Source of the DNA: JBOGVZ01 sp050692985
GTDB lineage: Bacteria; Actinomycetota; UBA4738; CALAEC01
DNA length: 11,868 nt
Assembly: GCA_050692985.1 (NCBI GenBank)
Contig: JBOGVZ010000068.1
Location: 1-11,868, forward strand
Reading direction: 5' to 3'
In this document: positions 1 to 5,843 of the stretch, piece after piece
Layout: each line of letters starts with the position of its first letter
Position numbering within the stretch: the first letter of the stretch is position 1
Made by a program: the position numbers and the translations under genes
The notes under the pieces: model-generated
The model's input: only the letters and a program-made list of their open reading frames with translations
Told to the model about the DNA's origin: nothing
The model's database searches: none

Positions 1-13
1 ACAGTGATCCTGC

Positions 14-66
14 GCACGTAGGCTCCTCTCGACGCTTTGCGGCTGTTCGGGAGTGAGCCTACGTGC
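14..66. other. Long imperfect hairpin at the left edge
   Basis: A perfect 12-bp inverted repeat (14-25 with 55-66) continues past a bulged T54 into seven more pairs (26-32 with 47-53, one G-T wobble), leaving a 14-nt loop. No T-run follows on the plus strand, only a pyrimidine-rich stretch. It could be a GC-type terminator for a gene left of the window or a structured RNA leader. The structure is read directly from the sequence; the role is inferred. Confidence 0.45.
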
Positions 67-143
67 CTTCTTCATCTGTTCCTCGGAAGCTGGGTTCTCT
101 CGGTGCTGCCTTCCAGCCGACGCTACCTGGCCCATCGGGGCTA

Positions 144-172
144 TTGACGCCGTCCCGCCGAACGCGTTTAGT
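144..172 (+). promoter_or_regulatory. Probable promoter of the metalloprotease-like gene
   Basis: TTGACG at 144-149 is a good -35 match. After exactly 17 nt comes TTTAGT at 167-172, a moderate -10. Transcription would start near 179 and give a leader of about 70 nt before the ATG at 252. Only the pattern supports this. Confidence 0.35.
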
Positions 173-251
173 GGTCCGGTCGCTTCGACGGGCCTCAAGG
201 CCCACCGGGGCAGCGCCGATCCAAGGATGGGGCGATGAAGGGAGCACGGGG

Positions 252-954
252 ATGAGACGAACGTTCTTGCTGGCGCCGCTGCTTGCGGCGTTCGTGGTGG
301 CCGCGGCCGCACCGGCCACCGCGGACCACTCGTGGGCCAACTACCACTGGGCCCGGAAGGCCAACCAATTCACGTTGAAGCTGGGCGACAACGTGGACAG
401 CAAGTGGGACGCCTACCTGACCACCACGTCGTCGGACTGGTCACAGTCGAGCGTGCTCGACACCACGATCGTCGCCGGCGGCACCACCGCGCGCCGCTGC
501 CGGCCGACGTCGGGCCGGGTCGAGGTGTGCAACGCCAGGTACGGGAACACCGGGTGGCTCGGCGTTGCCACGATCTGGCTGTCCGGGAGCCACATCACGC
601 AGGGGACCGCCAAGGTCAACGACACCTACTTCAACACCTCCACGTACAACACGCCGGCGTGGCGGAACCTGGTGATGTGCCAGGAGGTGGCCCACACGTT
701 CGGGCTCGACCACCAGGACGAGAACTTCAACAACCCGAAACCTGGGGTCGTGCATGGACTACACGAACGACCCCGACGGTCCGCCGAGCAACGAGCACCC
801 TAACGCCCACGACTTCGAGCAGCTGGAGAAGATCTACGGCCACACCGACTCGACCACGACGGTGGGACGGACGGTCGACTCGAACCGGTCCGTGCGGATC
901 CACCGGACGGGGCCCAACACGGCCGTGGTGACGTTCATCCTCTGGATCCGGTAG
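252..954 (+). pseudogene. Secreted zinc-metalloprotease-like protein (matrixin/metzincin type), frameshifted
   Basis: The ATG at 252 has an AAGGGAG ribosome site 7 nt upstream and opens a Sec signal peptide (MRR, then an Ala/Val/Leu core, likely cleavage after A-T-A near residue 24). The secreted part carries QEVAHTFGLDH at residues 144-154, matching HExxHxxGxxH except that Gln replaces the first His. The frame breaks at GGGG 744-747: read straight through it ends at 803 with an unrelated tail. Dropping one G restores PG-SCMDYTNDP, where SCMDY is a metzincin Met-turn (SxMxY), and runs to TAG at 952-954. The repaired protein is 233 aa with four cysteines and no membrane anchor. It would be an exported peptidase or a non-catalytic relative. 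The shift may be a homopolymer sequencing error or a true pseudogene. The metzincin-like fold is likely; activity is doubtful. Confidence 0.75.
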
Positions 955-964
955 CGACCCGGCA

Positions 965-998
965 CGCGGAGGGGAAGGGCGCCGCCCCTACCTCCGCG
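965..998. terminator. GC-rich terminator-like hairpin after the metalloprotease gene
   Basis: Ten bases after the TAG, 965-972 pairs perfectly over 8 bp with 991-998, and the interior (977-987) can form a further short G/C stem. There is no T-run, which is common for intrinsic-type terminators in very GC-rich bacteria. It lies between convergent genes and could act in both directions. Confidence 0.5.
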
Positions 999-1030
999 AG
1001 TCGCCGGTTCGGCGGCCGAGGCGATGTACG

Positions 1031-1063
1031 TCAGCGTGCTGGGAGCGGCCGACTCCGCGCTGA
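1031..1063. terminator. Second hairpin in the convergent gap
   Basis: TCAGCG (1031-1036) pairs with CGCTGA (1058-1063), with an inner GGAG/CTCC stem (1042-1045 with 1053-1056) and a 7-nt loop. It sits about 40 nt past the end of the vapC-like gene on the minus strand, so it may end the toxin-antitoxin transcript. The match is weaker than the neighbouring hairpin and there is no T-run. Confidence 0.25.
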
Positions 1064-1104
1064 GCACGGAGGGCCGGCGGTGGTGGAGGCCGGTTCGACA
1101 CGGG

Positions 1105-1509
1105 TCAGTCGATCAGCTCGATCTCGGCCCCCATCAGCTCGTACACGGGGAGCGCGCGGCGGTCCCTAGTGAGGAGGGTCACGCGCGCTTCGAGGGCGGT
1201 AGCGGCGATGACCGCGTCGTAGACGGCTCCTCCACCGATGTCCACCGACGCCAAGCGATCGAGAACGTCGTGGTGGCCGCGGGCTGAGAGCGTCAGCACC
1301 GGGGCCGCGAACTGCTCCGCGAGGAACCCCTGCACGAGCCCCGGTTCCGCACGGTGCGGGGGAGGCAGCCGGGTGAGAACCGAGAAGGTTTCCAGGGCAG
1401 CGTGTGCGGGGAGACGAGGCTCGCGTTCCATGGCCAGGCGCGCGCCCCGGTGACCTTCATGCCAGCTGGCGAACGCCGCCACCGCGACGCTCGTGTCGAT
1501 AGCGATCAC
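1105..1509 (-). CDS. vapC: PIN-domain ribonuclease toxin, VapC family
   Basis: A 134-aa protein the size of typical VapC toxins. VapC toxins are Mg/Mn-dependent RNases that cut tRNA or rRNA when free of antitoxin. The four PIN acidic residues are all visible: D5 in AIDTSV, E40 in AALETF, D98 in YDAVIA and D116 in LTRDRR. The start is taken as GTG at 1509, because the fold begins at once with VIAIDTSV and because this GTG overlaps the antitoxin TGA as GTGA, the usual coupling in such operons. The same frame stays open upstream to 1767, but that stretch lies over the antitoxin gene and is not PIN-like. The toxin looks intact, so the module may be functional. The VapC assignment is firm; the RNA target is unknown. 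Confidence 0.9.
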   Translation of the reverse strand: MIAIDTSVAVAAFASWHEGHRGARLAMEREPRLPAHAALETFSVLTRLPPPHRAEPGLVQGFLAEQFAAPVLTLSARGHHDVLDRLASVDIGGGAVYDAVIAATALEARVTLLTRDRRALPVYELMGAEIELID

Positions 1510-1751
1510 CTTCGAGTCCGCTCCAGGGTGTCGCGGACGATCTGGTCCGTCAGCGGCGGGAGCTTCTCCCGTGGCACGGCGGCGATGCCTCCACGATGAC
1601 GCCTGAGCTTCATGGGCGCCCGGGCTGGCTCGATCTCGATCAACCCGTCTTGCTCGGTGATCTCGACCTCCTGCCCACCCTCGAGGCCAACCCGCTCCCG
1701 GATGGCCTTGGGGATCACCACGCGGCCCGCTGAATCGATGGTAGTGCGCAT
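1506..1751 (-). CDS. vapB: AbrB/MazE-type antitoxin (VapB)
   Basis: An 81-aa protein whose first 45 residues are a SpoVT/AbrB swapped-hairpin DNA-binding domain: MRTTIDSAGRVVIPKAIRE, then GLEGGQEVEI and GLIEIEP. The remainder is a basic, Arg/Leu-rich tail (residues 48-81), the part that usually wraps the toxin. It would neutralise the downstream VapC and repress its own operon. An upstream in-frame ATG at 1772 would add seven residues. The ATG at 1751 is preferred because the AbrB fold begins at MRTT and a promoter and palindrome lie just before it. The cassette follows nuoD on the same strand after a 70-nt gap, and the embedded promoter suggests it is independently controlled. Confidence 0.9.
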   Translation of the reverse strand: MRTTIDSAGRVVIPKAIRERVGLEGGQEVEITEQDGLIEIEPARAPMKLRRHRGGIAAVPREKLPPLTDQIVRDTLERTRR

Positions 1752-1766
1752 GGTACGAAAATACCA
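1751..1766 (-). promoter_or_regulatory. Antitoxin operator/-10 palindrome
   Basis: On the minus strand TGGTA-N6-TACCA spans 1766-1751. It contains a -10-like TATTTT (1763-1758), and its last base pair falls in the antitoxin ATG. A repressor bound here would block both promoter and start codon, as expected for VapB/AbrB autoregulation. The short distance from -10 to ATG implies a leaderless or nearly leaderless transcript. The palindrome is seen directly; its use as an operator is inferred. Confidence 0.5.
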
Positions 1767-1821
1767 CGACATCAGACCTGTCCGCCTTGTTGCGCTACTC
1801 GATCGTGGCGAATCTCGCAGC

Positions 1822-3021
1822 CTAGCGGTCGATGTCGCCGACCACGAAGAACACCGAGCCCAGGATGGCGATGAGGTCCGGCACCAGCTGGCCGCGGAGC
1901 ATCCACGGCAGGACCGACACGTTCGAGAACGACGCGGTCCGCATCTTCAGCCGATAGGGGAACTTCTTCCCGTCGCCCACCAGGTAGTACCCCATCAGCC
2001 CCAGGGGGTTCTCGGTGCGGACGTAGATCTCGCCCTCGGGGATGTTCTTCTGGACCTTGGGGGCGATGAACGGGCCGGGGGGCAGGTTGTCCATGCACTG
2101 CTCCACGATGTCGCACGACTGCCACATCCGCTGGACCAGCACCCACAGGCGGTCGTAGCAGTCGCCGTTGCGCCCCACCGGCACCTCGAACTCCACGTCG
2201 CCGTACTTCTCGTAGGGCTCGTCCTTGCGGGAGTCCATCGGCACCCCGGAGGCGTGGAGGACCGGACCGGAGACCCCGTAGGCCACGGCCACGTCGGGCG
2301 GCAGGATCCCGATGCCCTTGGTGCGGGCGGCGATGATCTCGTTGCCCATGATCAGGCTCTCGAAGTCCCGGAGCTTCCTGCGCACCCACTTCAGGACCTC
2401 GGCGGAGTGCTTGAGGAAGCCGCGGGGGAGGTCGTCCTTCAGCCCCCCCACCCGGGCGTAGGAGTGGTGCATGCGGGCCCCGGTGGCCGACTCGGTGAGG
2501 TCCTGGATCATCTCCCGCTCGCGGAACGCGTAGAACATCGGGGTCATGGCCCCCAGCTCCAGGGGGTAGGAGCCGGTGAACATCAGGTGGTTCAGGATCC
2601 GGTTCCACTCGGCCATCATGGTGCGGATCCACTGGGCCCGCTCCGGGACCTCGAGCTCCATGAGCCGCTCGACGGCGATGACCCACCCGAGCTCGTTGTT
2701 GAACGCCGACAGCCAGTCGTGGCGGTTCATCAGGACCATGGTCTGGAGGTGGTCGCGGGCCTCGGCCAGCTTCTCCGCCGCCCGGTGCATGTAGCCGATC
2801 ACCGGCTCGGCGTGGCGGATCTTCTCCCCGTCGAGCTGGAGGACCAGCCGGAGCACCCCGTGGGTGGAGGGGTGCTGCGGGCCGATGTTGAGGACCATCT
2901 CCTCCGTGGAGAGGTCCTGCTCCTCGGTGGTGATGATGTCCACACCGCCGCCCCGGAGGAGCCATTGCTCCCCCATCTGGGAGTAGGCGGGCTCCTTCCG
3001 GCGCTGCTCCGTGTCGGTCAT
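1822..3021 (-). CDS. nuoD: NADH-quinone oxidoreductase subunit D (complex I, NuoD)
   Basis: A complete 399-aa subunit D, the cytoplasmic quinone-module protein of respiratory complex I, of normal length. Signatures in order: NIGPQHPSTHG (45-55), IGYMHRAAEKLAE (75-87), SYPLELGAMTPMFYAFRERE (151-170), MHHSYARVGGLKDDLP (184-199), GIGILPPDVA (236-245), GEIYVRTENPLG (330-341) and the C-terminal PDLIAILGSVFFVVGDIDR. The start ATG at 3021 gives an N-terminal lead of about 40 residues before the core. H54 matches the quinone-site His of this family. By my gapless alignment the quinone-contacting Tyr (Tyr87 in Thermus Nqo4) is Trp103 here. No other nuo gene is in the window: upstream is a small Cys protein gene and downstream a toxin-antitoxin pair. 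It may be a second or split-operon copy. The NuoD assignment is secure. Confidence 0.96.
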   Translation of the reverse strand: MTDTEQRRKEPAYSQMGEQWLLRGGGVDIITTEEQDLSTEEMVLNIGPQHPSTHGVLRLVLQLDGEKIRHAEPVIGYMHRAAEKLAEARDHLQTMVLMNRHDWLSAFNNELGWVIAVERLMELEVPERAQWIRTMMAEWNRILNHLMFTGSYPLELGAMTPMFYAFREREMIQDLTESATGARMHHSYARVGGLKDDLPRGFLKHSAEVLKWVRRKLRDFESLIMGNEIIAARTKGIGILPPDVAVAYGVSGPVLHASGVPMDSRKDEPYEKYGDVEFEVPVGRNGDCYDRLWVLVQRMWQSCDIVEQCMDNLPPGPFIAPKVQKNIPEGEIYVRTENPLGLMGYYLVGDGKKFPYRLKMRTASFSNVSVLPWMLRGQLVPDLIAILGSVFFVVGDIDR

Positions 3022-3030
3022 CCGGGCCCC

Positions 3031-3059
3031 AGCCTACCGCAAGCTCGACGGACCCGAAT
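3031..3059 (-). promoter_or_regulatory. Possible nuoD promoter with a TAGGCT -10
   Basis: On the minus strand TAGGCT (3036-3031) ends 9 nt before the nuoD ATG. A poor -35 (ATTCGG, 3059-3054) is 17 nt further upstream. The start of transcription would be within a few bases of the ATG, so the mRNA would be almost leaderless, which fits the lack of a clear ribosome site. The same hexamer stands before selA. The 200-nt gap upstream, 3022-3221, shows no convincing gene. Confidence 0.3.
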
Positions 3060-3221
3060 CAGGGGGCGGGCCGGTGCAGGAGCTGCCGGCGAAGGGCCCG
3101 GAGGCACCGCTGGAGGAGGTCGTACGCCTCCGACGGGAGCGCGGCGTCCCCCTCCTGGAGCTGTCTGGGCAACCCGGTCCGATGTTCGGCGGACCCGTCG
3201 CCCGGATGGGGGTCGGCCCCC

Positions 3222-3539
3222 TCAGCCGGGCGAGCAGACCTGGCAGCGGGGAGGCTGGAAGCCCAGCTCCCCCCGGGACCAGTCGTCCAGCCGCCACTTC
3301 TCCCCGGAGCACAGCTTGAGGTAGTCGGCGGTCCAGCTCTCGCCCCTGGCCGGCTCGCCGGTGATGGTCCGGCACTCCGCCCGGTGAAGCACGGTGTCGC
3401 CCTCGCCGCCGCCCCGCGGGAAGTTGAGGACGAACCCGCCGGGGTTCGAGATCACCCACCGCAGGTAGCCCTCGTCGTCACGGTGGAACAGCTCCACCTC
3501 CGTCCCCGCGGAGCCGGGCATCGGGTCTCGTTGGGCCAT
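3222..3539 (-). CDS. Conserved-looking small protein with four cysteines, function unknown
   Basis: A 105-aa acidic protein without signal peptide or membrane segment. Visible elements are GYLRWVISNPGGFVLNFPRG (24-43), LHRAEC (51-56), a Trp/Leu-rich middle (WTADYLKLC, WRLDDW) and a C-terminal CQVC. Cysteines 56, 77, 99 and 102, perhaps with H52, could form a structural zinc site. I have the impression of similar unnamed actinobacterial domains, but no function can be assigned. It starts 54 nt after the oxygenase-like gene on the same strand, so the two may be cotranscribed. The region before the ATG has only a G-rich TAGGGGC stretch as a ribosome site. The real stop is TGA at 3224-3222, and nothing conserved follows it. 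Confidence 0.65.
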   Translation of the reverse strand: MAQRDPMPGSAGTEVELFHRDDEGYLRWVISNPGGFVLNFPRGGGEGDTVLHRAECRTITGEPARGESWTADYLKLCSGEKWRLDDWSRGELGFQPPRCQVCSPG

Positions 3540-3593
3540 GCCCCTACCCGTACCCGTGGAAGGAGGCGGCCAACCCCCGCGGCGGAGCCGGGG

Positions 3594-4262
3594 CTACGGG
3601 AGCTGGGAGGTGATCCAGCTCTCCAGCTCGGGGCCGCTCTCGTAGCTGGTGATCAGGGCGTAGCGCGGCTCCGAGTACTTGTCCGCGTCGTGCCACACCA
3701 CGTGGTGGAGCCGCTCGGAGTCCACGACGAACTGCGCCCCCCGGGGCAGCGGGATGCGGTGCTCGGTGGAGGGGTCGTCGGGGTCCTCGCGGACGATCAT
3801 GTAGCTCTCGGGGTTGTCCGTGAGCTGGAGCCAGGTCCGGACCACCCAGCCGGTCCCCTCGGGGGTGATGCGGTTGTTGTCGTCGGGGTGGAGGTTTCGC
3901 AGCGCGTCCTCCTCCGTGCCCGGCTCGAGCTTGATGATGCGCACCCGGCCGAAGTTGGCCCCCGCGCTCTCCACCCACTTCTTGACCGTGGGCGACTGCT
4001 CGATGTTCGACGTCCACACCCCGTCCTTGTCGGGCTTGCCGTGCTCCCAGAACCCTCGGGGGTCGTGCTCGCCGTTGGCCGAGGCCAGGATGGCGAAGTT
4101 CGTGTCGCCGCCGGACTTCCAGTCCACGTACTCGAGCGACTCCCACTCCGACGGGTCGGGCATCGGGCCCTCGTAGGGCTTCAGCTCCACGTAGCCGGTC
4201 TGCTCCACGACGGGCAGCGTGATGAACTTCGAGCGATCCGTTCCTGCCTTGGGTGCGTCCAT
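3594..4262 (-). CDS. Putative 2-oxoglutarate/Fe(II) oxygenase-like (double-stranded beta-helix) protein
   Basis: A 222-aa soluble protein. The second half looks like a jelly-roll oxygenase: RVRIIKLEPG (106-115), an H-x-D pair at H125-P-D127, GWVVRTWLQLTDNPESYMIV (138-157), PLPRGAQFVVDSERLHHVVWHD with candidate distal His 186, 187 or 191, and Arg200 in PRYALITSYESG. HxD, then His about 60 residues on, then a basic residue 10-15 later is the usual Fe(II)/2-oxoglutarate ligand order. The aspartyl/asparaginyl hydroxylase-like group is one guess, and the substrate is unknown. The start is placed at ATG 4262 because AGGAGG (4278-4273) lies 10 nt before it. The longer start at 4301 lies inside the TATGAT -10, so it would not be in the mRNA. 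A cupin without enzyme activity is the main alternative. Confidence 0.7.
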   Translation of the reverse strand: MDAPKAGTDRSKFITLPVVEQTGYVELKPYEGPMPDPSEWESLEYVDWKSGGDTNFAILASANGEHDPRGFWEHGKPDKDGVWTSNIEQSPTVKKWVESAGANFGRVRIIKLEPGTEEDALRNLHPDDNNRITPEGTGWVVRTWLQLTDNPESYMIVREDPDDPSTEHRIPLPRGAQFVVDSERLHHVVWHDADKYSEPRYALITSYESGPELESWITSQLP

Positions 4263-4296
4263 GCCGAAGAAGCCTCCTGGGTCGGTTGAAGGCCGC

Positions 4297-4302
4297 ATCA
4301 TA
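4297..4302 (-). promoter_or_regulatory. -10 element of the oxygenase-like gene
   Basis: TATGAT on the minus strand (4302-4297) is a near-consensus -10. Transcription would begin near 4290 and give a leader of about 28 nt containing AGGAGG at 4278-4273. No good -35 is visible in the GC-rich DNA at the expected distance. Its position decides between the two possible ATG starts of the gene. Confidence 0.5.
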
Positions 4303-4386
4303 GCCCACCGCGCGGCCGCCGACCGGGGAACCGGGCGAAACCTCGAACCATCCGATAAGGCGCTCCCCGCCCGGACCGCTCCCCCA

Positions 4387-4392
4387 TAGAAT
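4387..4392 (+). promoter_or_regulatory. -10 element of the acyl-CoA dehydrogenase gene
   Basis: TAGAAT at 4387-4392 is a good -10. It is followed by AGGAGG at 4409-4414, 5 nt ahead of the GTG start at 4420. No clear -35 is seen. With the TATGAT on the other strand, the 157-nt gap 4263-4419 is a divergent promoter region. Confidence 0.45.
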
Positions 4393-4419
4393 GCGACTCG
4401 ACACGCCGAGGAGGGCGCG

Positions 4420-5592
4420 GTGGACTTCCGGATCCCCGAGGAGTACCAGGAGCTGCTGGCCTCGTTCCGGTCGTTCCTGGACCGGGAGGTCCGCCCCGTC
4501 GAGCAGCGCTACGCCCCCCGCCTCCAGGAGGACGAGTTCGACGAGGAGATGCGCCGGGCCGGCCTGGCCCTGCGGCGCCGCTCCGCCGAGCTCGGCTTCT
4601 ACGCCGCGCACATGCCCGAGGAGGTCGGGGGCTGGGGCGTGTCCAACCTCGCCTACACCCTCCTGGTCGAGGAGGGTGCGAAGACCGGCCTGCGGTTCGC
4701 CTCGTTCGTCCTGGGCCCCCCCAACCCCGAGGCCCCCACGCCGATCCTCATGGACCTCCCCGAGCACCTCCGGGACAAGTACGTCCCGCCGCTGGTGCGC
4801 GCGGAGAAAACGATGTGCTTCGCCCTGACCGAGCCGGAGGCCGGCTCCGACGCGCAGTCGATCCGCACGACCGCGGTCCTGGATGCCGACGCCTGGGTCC
4901 TGAACGGCCGCAAGCACTTCATCACGAACGGAGCCCACGCCGACTTCGCGGTGGTGTTCGCGGTCACGGACAGGGAGAAGCGCGCCGCCGGGGGGATCAC
5001 CGCGTTCCTGGTGGAGCGGGACTCCCCCGGGTATGTCGTCGGCAAGCGGCAGAAGACGCTGGCCGGAGACACCAACCAGGCCGAGCTCGTCTTCGAGGAC
5101 TGCCGGGTCCCCAGGGAGAACGTGGTGGGCGAGGTGGGGTTCGGGTTCGGGACCGCCATGAAGTTCCTGAACTCGGGGCGGGCGTTCATCGGGGCGCTGT
5201 GCGTGGGGATCGCCGACCACCTGATCCGCATCAGCGTGGAGCAGGCCAAGCACCGTGAGACGTTCGGCAAGCCCATCGCCAGGTACCAGGCGATCCAGTG
5301 GATGCTGGCGGACTCCGCCCTGGAGGTCCATGCGGCCCGCCTGATGACCTACCACCTGGCGTGGATGGTGGACCAGGGCGAGCAGCCCATCCGTGAGTCC
5401 TCCATGGTCAAGCTGGGCAACACCGAGATGGTCGGCCGAGTCGCGGACCGGGCCGTGCAGATCTGAGGGGCGATGGGCGTGCTGACCGAGGGCCCGGTGG
5501 AGCGCATCTACCGCTACGTGCGGATGCTCCGCATCGTGGAGGGGACCTCGGAGGTCCAGCGCCTCATCATCGCCCGCAGCCTCGGCCTGTAG
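4420..5592 (+). CDS. Acyl-CoA dehydrogenase with an in-frame TGA at codon 349 (possible Sec codon or nonsense mutation)
   Basis: An FAD enzyme that makes the alpha,beta double bond in acyl-CoA thioesters. The GTG start at 4420 follows AGGAGG by 5 nt. Seen in order: MPEEVGGWG; ALTEPEAGSD, the family's first signature; LNGRKHFITNGAHADFAVVF; RETFGKPIARYQAIQ; and AVQI. At 5464-5466 the frame meets TGA where the motif usually reads aromatic or His then GG (here TGA-Gly-Ala). The same frame then continues with normal sequence, MGVLTEGPVER and LRIVEGTSEVQ, to TAG at 5590-5592. Full length is 390 aa, normal for the family. Stopping at TGA gives 348 aa without the catalytic base, expected at E374 in VEGTSE. 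TGA ends several other genes here, so it is not a Trp codon. The options are selenocysteine (selA-selB are about 4 kb downstream), a nonsense mutation, or sequence error. Confidence 0.88.
5474..5510 (+). promoter_or_regulatory. Candidate bacterial SECIS-like hairpin after the in-frame TGA
   Basis: Beginning 7 nt after the TGA, 5474-5488 can pair with 5495-5510. There is a 4-bp upper stem (ACCG/CGGT) with loop AGGGCC (5489-5494), a small G/GG internal loop, a 5-bp middle stem with one G-T pair, one C-A mismatch, and a 4-bp base with two G-T pairs. The apical loop starts 22 nt after the TGA and has G at its second position. This fits the bacterial SECIS rule as I know it: loop roughly 16-37 nt from UGA, with G in the first two loop bases. 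The region codes a conserved, GC-rich motif, so a chance hairpin is quite possible. Confidence 0.3.
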
Positions 5593-5628
5593 CCGGGCGT
5601 CCCGAGTCGCCCGAAGCCCGGACGCCGG
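5593..5628. terminator. Terminator-like hairpin directly after the dehydrogenase TAG
   Basis: A perfect 7-bp stem, GGCGTCC (5596-5602) with GGACGCC (5620-5626), is extended by CC/GG (5593-5594 with 5627-5628) around a bulged G, with a 17-nt loop. It begins at the first base after the TAG, so the transcription unit appears built for the full-length 390-aa reading. No T-run follows. Confidence 0.5.
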
Positions 5629-5843
5629 ACCAACGGGGCGCCGTCAACTTGCCCACTCGGTATCGGCCAAACGGCGTATTCCATTGCGGCGCAGGCGGAC
5701 CTACCATCAGCCGTGAGGCACGGGCGCCACAGGGTCCGTGCGACCCCGCCGGAGACGGCGGGGATGCTCGTGTCCCCACCGAGTGGCTCCGCCCGCATCC
5801 GCTCGCTGCTGGCGCCGCATCACGGACAGGGAGCACCGCAGAG

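Noticed and set aside
1085..1110. GGTTCGA resembling a tRNA T-loop, considered as part of selC or another tRNA
   Set aside because: The flanking bases do not form a 5-bp T-stem and no acceptor or anticodon arm fits.
1510..1767. N-terminal extension of VapC to 220 aa
   Set aside because: The added residues are an Arg/Gly/Pro-rich off-frame reading of the antitoxin gene; the PIN fold starts at the GTG at 1509.
3200..3224. TGA after the CQVC tail of the 105-aa protein as a selenocysteine codon
   Set aside because: The sequence after the TGA is Arg/Pro-rich with no conserved character, so it is an ordinary stop.
1612..3324. 570-codon plus-strand frame opposite nuoD
   Set aside because: Antisense shadow of a secure nuoD; low-complexity composition and no domain.
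5464..5466. TGA read as tryptophan through an altered genetic code
   Set aside because: TGA is the stop of vapB, vapC, the small Cys protein, the kinase, the EAL regulator and selA in this window, so it is used as a normal stop.
5460..5478. Two compensating indels (extra A, missing G) that would restore Trp-Gly-Gly
   Set aside because: It would restore the usual motif but needs two independent errors within about ten bases; a single substitution or a real UGA is simpler. It remains a matter for read inspection.
5649..5843. N-terminal extension of the histidine kinase
   Set aside because: The 65 extra codons show no domain, membrane segment or ribosome site; the first PAS domain starts soon after ATG 5844.
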